From positions 806,001 to 870,000 of the forward strand of contig CAVSBZ010000005.1 in assembly GCA_963726315.1 (NCBI GenBank): a stretch of DNA of 64,000 bases. Reading direction: 5' to 3'. Position numbers and translations under genes: made by a program. The stretch is from FEB-25 sp963726315. Its GTDB lineage: Bacteria > Chloroflexota > Anaerolineae > Anaerolineales > UBA4823. This document shows, one piece after another, positions 50,036 to 58,727 of this stretch (positions are counted from its first letter, which is position 1; the number at the start of each line of letters is the position of its first letter). The notes beneath the pieces were generated by a model, which was not told the origin of the DNA, searched no databases, and worked only from the letters and a program-made list of their open reading frames with translations.

Positions 50036-50872
50036 ATGGAGGAAACGATCATCGCCTTAGAAAATGCTGCCATGGAACGCTGGCGAAACGGTGACCCGAT
50101 GGGGTTTGTGGAGATTAGTGCCAGGGATATCTGTTACGTGGACCCCGGACTCACCAGGCCCATCATCGGTTTGGAAGCATATACCGATCATGTGAAGCAG
50201 CTGGAAGGGAAAATCCATTACCAGAAATCCGAATTTATTGACCCCAGGGTTGAGAAAGTGGGTGAAGCGGCGCTCCTTACGTATAACTACCGCTCGTCTG
50301 TGATCATACCTGGGGGAGAGGTGAGCTCACAAACCCCCTGGAACTGCACTGAAGTCTATTTCAAGCAAAATGGTGAGTGGAAAATCGTCCACAACCATTG
50401 GTCTTTCCTCAAACACAAAGTGCCAGATACTGTAGAAATTCCACTGCCGGTGTATTCTCGGAAGGTTGAATATCACGGCGTCCTGGGTGAGCTGATGAGG
50501 CTGGAATCAGGTGCGATGGACCGCTGGCGGAACGGTGATCCATGGGGATTTGTCGAGCTGTATGCCCCGCAAGTGACTTACTTCGACACGGGTACACCCC
50601 AACGCATTAATGGCAAGGTAGCGCTTAGTGCGGAGTATAAACTGAGGGAAGGAAAAATTTTTTACGAGGTGATGGATTTCATCGACCCATGGGTGTTGGT
50701 ATGCGGGGAGATGGCAGTGATGTTTTACCGTTTCCTATCCACCAGGCTAAACCCGGATGGCTCGGTGGCATCGCGGGTGCCGTGGAATTGTAGCGAAATC
50801 TATGTGCGAATAGAGCAAGATTGGAAGATCATTCATAACCATTGGTCGTATATCCGTGGTGAGATGATTTGA
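50036..50872 (+). CDS. Tandem NTF2/SnoaL-like domain protein
   Basis: The 278-residue protein is an internal duplication. Residues about 5-128 and 145-275 both contain M-x-RWRNGDPxGFVE, a Y-F/V-D-x-G segment, KIxY, FIDP, PWNC-x-E-x-Y and WKIIHNHWS. This is the NTF2-like (SnoaL/DUF4440) fold, a cone-shaped ligand pocket found in isomerases, hydrolases and carrier proteins. Duplication would put a pseudo-dimer in one chain. The function is unknown. It begins 18 bases after the VOC gene. Confidence 0.85.
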   Translation: MEETIIALENAAMERWRNGDPMGFVEISARDICYVDPGLTRPIIGLEAYTDHVKQLEGKIHYQKSEFIDPRVEKVGEAALLTYNYRSSVIIPGGEVSSQTPWNCTEVYFKQNGEWKIVHNHWSFLKHKVPDTVEIPLPVYSRKVEYHGVLGELMRLESGAMDRWRNGDPWGFVELYAPQVTYFDTGTPQRINGKVALSAEYKLREGKIFYEVMDFIDPWVLVCGEMAVMFYRFLSTRLNPDGSVASRVPWNCSEIYVRIEQDWKIIHNHWSYIRGEMI

Positions 50873-50899
50873 TCCAATGATATTTCATCCTGGGTAGTC

Positions 50900-51715
50900 A
50901 TGAGTAGAGTTCACCTGTTTGAGTTCACCGATCAAGACTGGTACGCGCAGGTATTCCGACGAATCCAGACGGATTACCTGCAGTATGCAACCACACGGGG
51001 GGCAGGTCACCAGAATCTGGTCCCAGTATTTAAGAGAGTGCTGCAGCAGACAGGAAGCATGGAAATCGTAGACCTGTGTTCTGGTGGGACGGGTCCCTGG
51101 GTACAGCTTCGCAAGCAGCTCGCGCAGGCTGGAGTGAATGTAAAAATCACTCTAACTGATAAATTTCCCAATCCCGAGTCGATCCAAAAATGGGCTGGGG
51201 CATCGCCAGGGGATATTTGTTACCTGCCTGAGCCTGTAGATGCCTTGGATGTACCGGAACACCTGTCAGGATTGCGCACGATGTTTGAGGGTTTTCATCA
51301 TTTCAAACCTGAGCAAGCCAGGCGCATCCTGCAGGACGCGGTTAATAAAAGGGCTGCGATCGGTATCTTCGAAGCCAGCCTGAAACCTCCCCAAGGACCC
51401 ATTATTTTCGCCTTATCTCCCTTAATGACACTGCTGGGTTACTTGTTCGCTACCCCCTTCATCCGACCTCACACCTGGAGCAGGCTCCTATGGACATATC
51501 TGTTGCCTATCGTGCCCCTGGCAACCTGTTGGGATGGGCTGGTATCGTTTCTGAGAGTGTATTCACAAACGGAATTGAGAGAGTTGGTTGGTTCACTTCA
51601 CGGCGACAACTACCAATGGGAAATTGGTGAGGCTTCCACTGGTACTCCGCTGTTTGTGTTCTCATATTTAGTAGGATATCCGCTGGACCAGCCTGAGAAG
51701 CTGAGCCTTATGTAA
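50900..51715 (+). CDS. Methyltransferase-like protein with internal hydrophobic segments
   Basis: The 271-residue protein has a Rossmann SAM motif MEIVDLCSGGTGPWVQLRKQL (about residues 54-74) and a strand VKITLTDKFPN with Asp as the ribose ligand. A core segment DVPEHLSGLRTMFEGFHHF follows, where motif IV would be. From residue 155 to 220 it is hydrophobic (PIIFALSPLMTLLGYLFA and LLWTYLLPIVPLATC), so membrane attachment is likely. It occurs in a short-spaced gene set after the NTF2 protein (27-base gap). The acceptor is unknown. Confidence 0.8.
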   Translation: MSRVHLFEFTDQDWYAQVFRRIQTDYLQYATTRGAGHQNLVPVFKRVLQQTGSMEIVDLCSGGTGPWVQLRKQLAQAGVNVKITLTDKFPNPESIQKWAGASPGDICYLPEPVDALDVPEHLSGLRTMFEGFHHFKPEQARRILQDAVNKRAAIGIFEASLKPPQGPIIFALSPLMTLLGYLFATPFIRPHTWSRLLWTYLLPIVPLATCWDGLVSFLRVYSQTELRELVGSLHGDNYQWEIGEASTGTPLFVFSYLVGYPLDQPEKLSLM

Positions 51716-51747
51716 AAACAAAGAAATGAGAGTCTGACTAAATAAGG

Positions 51748-52488
51748 ATGTCAAAAATCGCTGAATACCAAACCGTTTTACAAAGCCTATCCGATTGGGA
51801 CGATTATCTTTTAAAAGAATCCGGATTACCCGGACCACGGGGTAATATCGAGCTGGCACAAGCAGTGGCTAACGAAGGCACGCGCGAGCTTTTCCAGCGT
51901 TATCTCGCTTATAACGTTGATTTTGCACCTGTCAACTCGCCCTACGAATTCCTGGCATTCTGCGGGGCACTGGGTCGGGGGAGATTGCTGGCAGAAGGAG
52001 ATAAGAGCCAATTTCAGACCTTGAGAACACTGGCGTCTGACCCTCGCTGGCGCATGCGAGAAGGCGTTGCCATGGCACTCCAGCGTCTTGGCGATGTGGA
52101 TATGGGGCTGCTCATAGTAGAAATGCAGGTTTGGAGCCATGGTACCTGGCTGGAGCAAAGGGCGGTTGCTGCAGCAATATGTGAACCCAGGCTGCTTGTC
52201 GAGGTGGAATATGCCAGGGAAGCATTGAATATCCTGGATACGATTACAGCCAACCTTGAAGGATCTGTCGATCGCCGGGGCGAGGAATTCATTGCCCTGC
52301 GTAAAGGATTGGGATATTGCTGGAGCGTGGCAGTGGCCGCCTTGCCAACTGATGGGAAAGCGTTGATGGAAAACTGGCTGGTTAAACCAGATAAAGATAT
52401 TCGGTGGATCATGAAAGAGAACCTGAAGAAAAATCGCCTAAAGCGGATGGATCCGCAATGGGTTGATCGATGGATGAAGAAATACTGA
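51748..52488 (+). CDS. HEAT-repeat-like helical protein
   Basis: The 246-residue all-helical protein contains short paired helices in the style of HEAT repeats, for example LRTLASDPRWRMREGVAMALQ (about residues 91-111) and LEQRAVAAAICEPRLL. It also has IRWIMKENLKKNRLKRMDP near the end, which resembles the R-W-x-x-x-E-N/A-x-K-K segment of DNA-alkylation-repair-type HEAT proteins. No catalytic residues are evident. It starts 32 bases after the methyltransferase-like gene. Confidence 0.65.
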   Translation: MSKIAEYQTVLQSLSDWDDYLLKESGLPGPRGNIELAQAVANEGTRELFQRYLAYNVDFAPVNSPYEFLAFCGALGRGRLLAEGDKSQFQTLRTLASDPRWRMREGVAMALQRLGDVDMGLLIVEMQVWSHGTWLEQRAVAAAICEPRLLVEVEYAREALNILDTITANLEGSVDRRGEEFIALRKGLGYCWSVAVAALPTDGKALMENWLVKPDKDIRWIMKENLKKNRLKRMDPQWVDRWMKKY

Positions 52489-52545
52489 TTAGTAATTTGT
52501 CCTTTAGGATTAACTTTCTTAATATATTGTGGAGGAAATAACGAT

Positions 52546-53004
52546 ATGTGGACTCCGTTAGAATTCCTGGCTGGTAATTGGCATGGGACGGGATCGGGTC
52601 AGCCTGGTTCAGGTCAGTATGAACGAACCTATGAGTTCATTCTGAATCACAAATTCCTGCACGTGAGGGGTAAATCCACCTACCCACCCCAGGAACAAAA
52701 CCCAAATGGCGAAGTGCATGAAGACTGGGGGTTCATCAGTTATGACAAAGGAAGAAAAACCTTTGTTTATCGGCAATTCCACGTTGAAGGGTTTGTAAAT
52801 CAATACATTATGGAACACATATCGCAAGATGGTAAGGAATTCGTCTTTGTAAGCGAAGCCATTGAGAATATCCCCTCTGGGTGGCGGGCGAAAGAATCCT
52901 ACAAAGTCATCTCACCGGGTGAATTTATCGAAACATTCGAGCTGGCAGAGCCTGGTAAGGATTTTGAGCTTTATACACAATGTCACTTGTGGAAGGTAAG
53001 TTAA
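52546..53004 (+). CDS. Nitrobindin/THAP4-like or DUF1579-like beta-barrel protein
   Basis: The 152-residue protein starts MWTPLEFLAGNWHGTGSGQPG. The G-x-W-x-G-x-G motif at residues 10-16 is that of nitrobindin-like lipocalin-fold heme proteins. It is followed by beta strands (YEFILNHKFLHVRGKSTY, EDWGFISYDKGRKTFVYRQ). His147 near the C terminus (QCHLWKVS) stands close to where nitrobindin has its heme-ligand His. DUF1579 is an alternative. GTGGAGGAAATAACG precedes ATG 52546. Confidence 0.72.
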   Translation: MWTPLEFLAGNWHGTGSGQPGSGQYERTYEFILNHKFLHVRGKSTYPPQEQNPNGEVHEDWGFISYDKGRKTFVYRQFHVEGFVNQYIMEHISQDGKEFVFVSEAIENIPSGWRAKESYKVISPGEFIETFELAEPGKDFELYTQCHLWKVS

Positions 53005-53052
53005 TTCCGTTAAGGTGATAGAGCCAATATTTACCCGCTGAGAGTCTTCAAT

Positions 53053-54900
53053 TTACGGGGTGGGGGTCAGTGATGATTCAGGAGTCGGTGTGGGGGTGAC
53101 AGGGAAGGGTGCCAATACTTCGATTTCTCTCCAAGAGACCCAGGAAGGGCTCTCAGTGGTGACGATACGCACATAGCGGATATTTTCCAACGCTGCAGCT
53201 GGGATGTAATTGAGCACGTCGTAATCGAACTCACTACTGCTGAACTCATACACCTGTCGAAGCGCATCGCGACTGGCCCCCACCCACACCTGGTGCACCG
53301 TCTCCCCGGCAGGCCACTGACCCACTGTCAACCGGATCTCGCCAACAGTGTAAGCAGTGCCCAAGTCGATCTCAATCCATTGGGTAGGGAACGCCCCCGC
53401 GCTCCACTGGGTGTTAGGGTTCCCATCTACTGCCATCTGCGCGGTCTGATCAGGCAGGGATTCAGTCACATTGACCGGCTTGTTCAGAGCCAGGTTGCGC
53501 CCAGGCAAGGCGGTGGTGACGCAGGCATCCGGTTGGACCTTGGGCGAAAGAGCTTTCATCAGATAATTTTGGCTGTCAACGAATCCCCAGGTGGCGTCTA
53601 ACAGCCCGGCAGGGGAGGGATAATACCCGTAGTAAGTCCAACCAGCGAATCCCTGGGAACAAGAGCTGGCGATCCAGTCTTGTACGGCGAGCGCTCCTTC
53701 AGATACCTGGGGGTACGCCCAGGTGGAAGCCCCCACTGAACCCATGATGATGGGTTCAGTCCCATGCCCGTTCAAGCCGAAGTTTTGGGCTAGCTGTGAA
53801 ATGGTTAGCTCCCCAGCCGGATCTGTATGCAAGTCAAAGAAATCCAGGGAGGAAGATGATAGCAAACCGGCTGTTTCGACGTAACGGTTGTCATTGTCGC
53901 GCCAGAGATTGGGGCTTTGAGGGGCGAAGAAGCCCATTGTGATGAGAGCAGTTGGATCGTAGGTAAGGATGGTACTGCGAAGCTGGTTGATGTAATAGCG
54001 CATCCCATCCACCGCCAATGCCGGTACCTGCTTTTGGTCAAACATATAGTAGGTTTTCCCATTGGCGGGTGTGATTTTTTCAGTAAGTAGAGAAAAAGGC
54101 GGTTGGTCTGACAGGTAATACTGTTCGTCCAGCAGCTCCCAGCCCAGAATAATATCAAAGGGGGCACCGCGCGAAGCCAGCCCACCCAACAGGTCAGACC
54201 AATATTGCTGTGCAGCCTGGATCCCGGCTGGGGTTAGAAATTCGGCGTTGCGCCCTGCAGCAAAGGTGGCGTTGGCATCCTGGTTGGCAAGTGCCTCATA
54301 GCCTCCCAGCTCGGGAAGATCCTGCGAAGCCAGCAGCACAAAAAGGTTGGCATCCTTGGCCAGGTTCATCAGATCAGCGATATTATCCAAGTAAGTGGGG
54401 TTCAATCCCTGCCCATCTTGCACACCATTGCAGGTGTCCCCACTGGTACAGCCATCCACGATGATACGCACGGTGTTGTAGCCAGCAGCCGAGATTGTGG
54501 AAAAATCTGCCATAGTTCGGGAGTGGTCGTACACTCCACTGGCAAACAAGCGGTCTTCATAGTGGTCCTGCACCGGCACCAGGGCGAAATAATTTACCCC
54601 ACGCGGGATAAAGTTTTGGAGCGTGAGCGTGTCGTAAAATTCGGCTATGCCGTAAATGCGGTGGGTGGCGATGCGGTGGTCAGCAACCGGTGGTGGAGGG
54701 GTGGGGCGGGAGGTGGGATCGGTTATGGCGTGCGGACCAGGCGAGGTTTCAGAAGGGATGCTGGTAGCCTGACTGGTTATCGAGGTGATAGGTGTGCTGG
54801 GGGAAGGGGGTGAGGCAGCCTGAGGCAGTGCACAGGCTAATGTGGCGAGGATCAGCAAGACCAGGGTGATAAGAAAGGGCTTTTTGCGGGGGGAAATCAT
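53053..54900 (-). CDS. Lipoprotein with GH5-like catalytic-type domain and C-terminal CBM32/F5-8C-like domain
   Basis: The 615-residue protein has a lipobox LATLAC (lipid Cys23) followed by a Ser/Thr/Pro linker (residues 26-75). Residues about 85-450 look like a TIM-barrel glycosidase: RIYGIAEFYDTLTLQNFIPRG, YNTVRIIVDGC, FDIILGWELLDEQ with Glu at the place of the acid/base residue, and FAGWTYYGYY at the C-terminal end. Residues 465-600 (NLALNKPVNVTES, AVDGNPNTQWSAG, WIEIDLGTAYTVGEIRL) are an F5/8-type-C/CBM32-like carbohydrate-binding domain. The end is TPTPESSLTPTP. It should act on a surface polysaccharide, but catalytic identity is inferred. Confidence 0.82.
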   Translation of the reverse strand: MISPRKKPFLITLVLLILATLACALPQAASPPSPSTPITSITSQATSIPSETSPGPHAITDPTSRPTPPPPVADHRIATHRIYGIAEFYDTLTLQNFIPRGVNYFALVPVQDHYEDRLFASGVYDHSRTMADFSTISAAGYNTVRIIVDGCTSGDTCNGVQDGQGLNPTYLDNIADLMNLAKDANLFVLLASQDLPELGGYEALANQDANATFAAGRNAEFLTPAGIQAAQQYWSDLLGGLASRGAPFDIILGWELLDEQYYLSDQPPFSLLTEKITPANGKTYYMFDQKQVPALAVDGMRYYINQLRSTILTYDPTALITMGFFAPQSPNLWRDNDNRYVETAGLLSSSSLDFFDLHTDPAGELTISQLAQNFGLNGHGTEPIIMGSVGASTWAYPQVSEGALAVQDWIASSCSQGFAGWTYYGYYPSPAGLLDATWGFVDSQNYLMKALSPKVQPDACVTTALPGRNLALNKPVNVTESLPDQTAQMAVDGNPNTQWSAGAFPTQWIEIDLGTAYTVGEIRLTVGQWPAGETVHQVWVGASRDALRQVYEFSSSEFDYDVLNYIPAAALENIRYVRIVTTESPSWVSWREIEVLAPFPVTPTPTPESSLTPTP

Positions 54901-54916
54901 GCAGATAAAAAATACC

Positions 54917-55345
54917 TTATGAGTTGAATGAACCGCTCAATACAAACAACAAACCACCGCCCAAAAGCAGCAGACCCAGGATAGAACCCGCCAGTTTCAT
55001 GCGCCTATCTGATGAGAATAGCAGCACACCTACCAGGAATGCCGGCAAGCTGGAAAGCAAGGTCAGCTTGCCCCAGTTGTAAATTGCTGAATCCAACCAT
55101 GGACTATGAATATGCAGGAATGAAAGGACTTCGAGCAAGAAAAATCCTGGTGCCACCATCGCCACCAGGATGGCATGTACCAGGGAGAAGGGTTGGGATG
55201 GATCGAGACTGTAAATCTTGATGGTGTAGGGCACCTCCCATTGTTCCATCAACACCACATGCAGCACACTGAGGGTGACCACATAGGCGAGCCAGGCGAG
55301 CGTACCGCCGATCAGCCAGAGGGGGATGCGTGAGTGCTTGGGCAT
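54917..55345 (-). CDS. Four-helix membrane protein, unknown function
   Basis: From ATG 55345 the product has 142 residues with four predicted helices: IPLWLIGGTLAWLAYVV, LVHAILVAMVAPGFFLLEV, LLSSLPAFLVGVLLF and LAGSILGLLLLGGGLLFVL. An earlier in-frame ATG at 55378 would add 11 residues. It lies upstream of the GH5-like lipoprotein with a 16-base gap and is probably co-transcribed with it. No family is recognised. Confidence 0.68.
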   Translation of the reverse strand: MPKHSRIPLWLIGGTLAWLAYVVTLSVLHVVLMEQWEVPYTIKIYSLDPSQPFSLVHAILVAMVAPGFFLLEVLSFLHIHSPWLDSAIYNWGKLTLLSSLPAFLVGVLLFSSDRRMKLAGSILGLLLLGGGLLFVLSGSFNS

Positions 55346-55486
55346 ATCATCGTAGTGCCATGATCCAGGATGATTCAATTATAGCGCATTAGGCATAAAC
55401 CCTTGAAAGCCCAACCCCAGGGAGAGAATATCCCAAAAAATACAGGTACGTTTTACTTGAGGGCCCTTTTTGGTGTTATGGCTTCC

Positions 55487-55519
55487 TTGAAAGTGAAAAT
55501 ACCAGAAAGATGCTATAAT
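55487..55519 (+). promoter_or_regulatory. Putative promoter of the Yip1-like gene
   Basis: TGCTATAAT (TATAAT at 55514-55519) is an extended -10 box of the same kind as at 6034. TTGAAA at 55487-55492 is a possible but rather distant -35 (21 bases). A leader of about 120 bases would precede the gene at 55647. Confidence 0.4.
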
Positions 55520-55646
55520 ATTAACCTAAGATTAATGGTGGTGGTTACAGAAAGCGTAACCAGTGACCGGCAGATCGAGCTTATCCAACCCCAAGTTTGA
55601 TAACTGAGCAGTTGTAATTAAATAAACCCCCGAGGAGAATTAACAC

Positions 55647-56324
55647 ATGGAAACTTTACCAGCACAACCCGTAAGCGACAGGAAATGGTATGAGATTTGG
55701 AGGGATGTTTGGACAAATCCAGGCGTTGAGGCATTTTGGTCCATTTTGAAAGAAAGAAATCACAGTGCAACCAGGGGATTTATCTGGATTGGCGTTACCT
55801 CGCTGGTTTTGGGTCTGGCTGGTGCATTAACCTCCGGACCTATCTATAGTAGCATCAATTCCCAGGTCCCCGGCTTCATAAGCACCGGCCAAACCTTGCT
55901 TACCGCAGTCTGTACAGTCATACTCGCACCCATTTTTACGATTATTTCAATGATGATCCTGACGGGAGTTTTCCACCTCATCGCCAAGCTCTTCCATGGA
56001 AACGGCACTTGGGGAGACCTTGTATTTTGTGTCGCGACTGTTGTAGCGCCAGCGTCGATAATCTCCGGTGTGTTAGGCACCGTTTGGGGGCTTGTTTCAC
56101 AGGTTCAAATACTCTATTTCCTGGTAGCCATATTTGCCGGAGTTATTGGTGTTGCATTAGCAATCTATAATATTGTTTTGTATGTTCTGGCGGTAAAGGC
56201 TTCCGAAAACGTTGGAACTGGAGGAGCAATCGCCACCCTCCTCATCCCCATCGGAATTGTGATCGTTGTGGGTATTTGTTGTTCTGCCACGCTCATCCCC
56301 GTTTTTATGAACATAAGTCAATAA
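55647..56324 (+). CDS. Yip1 domain membrane protein
   Basis: The 225-residue protein has a soluble N terminus (METLPAQPVSDRKWYEIWRDVWTNP) with the W-x-x-x-W-x-x-P-x-x-A/G pattern typical of bacterial Yip1 proteins. Five predicted membrane helices follow, including LVLGLAGALTSG, IFTIISMMILTGVFHLIAK and the C-terminal VVAPASIISGV and GVIGVALAIYNIVLYVLAV helices. The family's function in bacteria is unknown. GAGGAGAATTAACAC is the ribosome site. Confidence 0.86.
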   Translation: METLPAQPVSDRKWYEIWRDVWTNPGVEAFWSILKERNHSATRGFIWIGVTSLVLGLAGALTSGPIYSSINSQVPGFISTGQTLLTAVCTVILAPIFTIISMMILTGVFHLIAKLFHGNGTWGDLVFCVATVVAPASIISGVLGTVWGLVSQVQILYFLVAIFAGVIGVALAIYNIVLYVLAVKASENVGTGGAIATLLIPIGIVIVVGICCSATLIPVFMNISQ

Positions 56325-56369
56325 CAAAATACAATTCTCGCTGATATTAATATTTCCGAACTTGATCGA

Positions 56370-56405
56370 GTGTTCAGGTGAGATCCAAAGATCACTCCTG
56401 AGCAC
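56370..56405. terminator. Hairpin between convergent genes
   Basis: Arms GTGTTCAGGTGAGATC and GATCACTCCTGAGCAC pair at 13 of 16 positions around CAAA. It lies between the Yip1 gene and the convergent MBL gene, but no T-run follows on either strand. Confidence 0.4.
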
Positions 56406-56541
56406 TTGCCGTGCGGAGTACACCAGAAGAATTAGCATTACGTGTAATTTGGCTTCTTCCGTCAGATCAACTTATTATTAACTTACAAGTGACACAACCC
56501 AAAGAATTCGGGTAAGTGTACCAAATAACAAATCAGCATTA

Positions 56542-57213
56542 CTATTCTATTAGCTCTTCCCACCTAAATGGCACTCCGTGACCGGGGTAGACAGTTTTTA
56601 TTGAAAACGTCTTCAAGCGTTCGTAGCTGGCATTTCCAGCAGGTTTATCGTACATCATTGAATTCAGCGCTGGCTTGCCGGTGGAGTTGGTGAAGAGATC
56701 ACCACAGAATAGGTCGCCAGTGCTGGTCAGGATGCAGATCGATCCCGAGGAATGCCCGGGAGTATTCAACACCTGGGCATCCAGGCCATATTCGACCAGG
56801 GAAGCGCCATCTTCTAACAGCAAGTCGGGACTGCACTGTTCTTTTTCTCCAAAACGGATGACCAGCGGCATTAACTTTTTAAGCAGTTTATTATCGAGCT
56901 TCCGGTTCCAGAACATATCTCCATTTTCAAGCATACCGGCATCGTTCTTATGCATGGCGATGCGTGAATGGAATCTTTCGCGGAGATAGCGGGCATTTCC
57001 GGTGTGGTCGAAATCTCCATGAGTGAGCAGGATGAGCTTGAGGTTACCAGGCTGTGCGCAAAAATGCTCGAGAGCTGTACTGAGCTGATTCCTGGCATTG
57101 GTCATTCCGGTATCCACCAGAAAATACCCGCTCGGGGTATTTACCAGGTAACTATAAACATGGCTGAGCTTGAGCGGTAAGGGTAGGCAGATCGGTATGA
57201 TTTGCTGGGTCAT
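56542..57213 (-). CDS. MBL-fold metallo-hydrolase
   Basis: From ATG 57213 (GAAGGAGCTCACC upstream) the product has 223 residues. It shows the metallo-beta-lactamase motifs in order: LVDTGM, LLTHGDFDHTGN (metal motif with H-G-D-x-D-H), NTPGHSSGS (H), LFCGDLFTN (bridging Asp) and VYPGHG (His). Members hydrolyse thioesters, lactones or phosphoesters; the substrate cannot be told. It stands alone between a convergent gene and the AlkZ-like gene 101 bases upstream. Confidence 0.9.
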   Translation of the reverse strand: MTQQIIPICLPLPLKLSHVYSYLVNTPSGYFLVDTGMTNARNQLSTALEHFCAQPGNLKLILLTHGDFDHTGNARYLRERFHSRIAMHKNDAGMLENGDMFWNRKLDNKLLKKLMPLVIRFGEKEQCSPDLLLEDGASLVEYGLDAQVLNTPGHSSGSICILTSTGDLFCGDLFTNSTGKPALNSMMYDKPAGNASYERLKTFSIKTVYPGHGVPFRWEELIE

Positions 57214-57314
57214 GGTGAGCTCCTTCATATTCCCTATATTAAATGTCCTGGGATCATTGTAGGTCATTTCTCCATTTTAATGATTACGATCTTCAAGAAC
57301 TACTCTATTTTTAT

Positions 57315-58409
57315 TTAATTAAAATACGTGATCTCAATCTGATTGTCCATAAAGTGCCCATAGCGGGCACCTGCTTCTGCGATCGGATCTGATAACGCAG
57401 GATCGAGATGATCAAAAGGTTGGATTTCCAAACGCAAAGTGTCCCCATGGATGGACCGTTTCCAAATACCTGCCACCTGCCCGTCGATCACAAGGATGGG
57501 CCGGAATACTCCCCGGTCAGATATCTCTTTCATATGGTGTTCCAGGTGCGCCGGGATGGAAGCACTCCGGTCAGAATAGCTAATGATATATTCATCATAG
57601 GTGGGTAATAGATATGCGCCCCCGTGACTGGTTCGAGGAATGGGGAGGTCTCGCCTCAGCCAATAAGTCTGCCTACCAACAGGCATCCGCTCGAAATCCG
57701 ATTTTACCAGCTCTAAAGCCAGGCTGGCGTCGCGCGCAGGTAAACCCGACCACCAGGTGAAATCCTGTAGGGTTGCCGGGCAGCGACTGGTGAAATAGCG
57801 CCTGGCTAGCAGCGCTAATGCTTCATCTTTGGGAAGGGTCTTGGTGTTTGGAACCCGCTCGGATAACAAAGCATAGGTAGTTTTGCTGCCACGGCTGGGA
57901 CCATTGCAGATGATTTTTTCGATCTCTGCGCGGGCAAACAAATGAGAAGCACGGTTTTGGTCAGTGGGGATCCCAGCTTGGCGCAGTGTGGCACTAAGCT
58001 CCTCGCGGGTGAGTTGCTTACCGCCGATGAGTGCGTTTTCGATGGTGGCATTACTCTTGGAAAAAACCTCTTCAGTCAGCTCCAGCTGCCGGTCACGCGA
58101 GCTCTGGGAAGCTTTGATCTGGGGGGCGGTGAGATCCAGCAACCAGTAAATATCTTCCGCAGGTGCAAAATGCCAGGTAGGACGCAGCAGGTGGGTGCGG
58201 ATGATTTCTGCGTTGGTAATCGCATTTTCAACATCCTGGTCAGTAAGACCAGGCAAGCGTGTACCGATGGCCCACTTTGCCATGGGATAATCTTGTGCCT
58301 GAATGGCACCCATCCAGCTGACAATGTCTTTTATCGTGGTGAAGCTCGTTGTGACCAGCTGTTGGCTGGAAAGACGCAGGAAGGCAATCTCAGATTGATT
58401 TATCGTCAT
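57315..58409 (-). CDS. AlkZ-like winged-helix DNA-binding protein (HTH_42)
   Basis: From ATG 58409 the product has 364 residues. The N-terminal part VSWMGAIQAQDYPMAKWAIG (about residues 30-49) holds the Q-x-Q pair in the position of the catalytic residues of AlkZ-type DNA glycosylases. TREELSATLRQAGI is a winged-helix segment, and LQDFTWWSGLPARDA (about 235) is conserved in the family. Later comes GGAYLLPTYDEYIISYSDRS. AlkZ itself removes bulky alkylated bases and protects azinomycin producers; many relatives only have a proposed glycosylase role. The open frame extends upstream, but the ATG at 58409 fits the family start better. Confidence 0.82.
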   Translation of the reverse strand: MTINQSEIAFLRLSSQQLVTTSFTTIKDIVSWMGAIQAQDYPMAKWAIGTRLPGLTDQDVENAITNAEIIRTHLLRPTWHFAPAEDIYWLLDLTAPQIKASQSSRDRQLELTEEVFSKSNATIENALIGGKQLTREELSATLRQAGIPTDQNRASHLFARAEIEKIICNGPSRGSKTTYALLSERVPNTKTLPKDEALALLARRYFTSRCPATLQDFTWWSGLPARDASLALELVKSDFERMPVGRQTYWLRRDLPIPRTSHGGAYLLPTYDEYIISYSDRSASIPAHLEHHMKEISDRGVFRPILVIDGQVAGIWKRSIHGDTLRLEIQPFDHLDPALSDPIAEAGARYGHFMDNQIEITYFN

Positions 58410-58533
58410 AAACTTTGTATCTTTGTCTGGAGCATATTCCCCACTCACCCATCTTGTTCGTTTTGGTATGAGCCGCTGTTGATTATACATCATCGCATAT
58501 ACCGGCTCTAAGGAGGGGAAAGATATACGGATT

Positions 58534-58710
58534 ATGTAATTACTCACCACATCTCAATTATCTATTGTGTAACCCTCGTAGGTGCGCAGGGAGGAATCCC
58601 AAATGCCACATTTAAAATTTCTCCCCTCCGGTCAGTAAACTGACCGGACTGGTCGCGCTGCTACGCATGTTTTTCCTCAGCTGGTGAGTATTTACCCGAT
58701 TGTCCAAATC
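58534..58710. repeat. Dispersed repeat copy B with an inserted TCCGGTCAG hairpin
   Basis: ATGTAATTACTCAC at about 58539 is the half-site of the inverted repeats near 6.3-6.7 kb. From 58598 the sequence (CCCAAATGCCACATTTAAAA, then TTTCTCCCCT) matches copy A at 14538. After CTCCCCT it carries 29 extra bases with a perfect 9-bp hairpin TCCGGTCAG-TAAA-CTGACCGGA (58627-58648), then rejoins copy A at GCGCTGCTAC. The remainder of the stretch 58410-58727 has no gene. Confidence 0.65.
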
Positions 58711-58727
58711 CATAAAAACCGTGTTTG

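Noticed and set aside
54418..54813. Plus-strand 131-codon frame opposite the GH5-like lipoprotein
   Set aside because: It is a mirror of the Ser/Thr/Pro linker and catalytic domain of the real gene and has no family match.
55403..55600. 65-codon frame upstream of the Yip1 gene
   Set aside because: It spans the likely promoter of the Yip1 gene and has no ribosome site.
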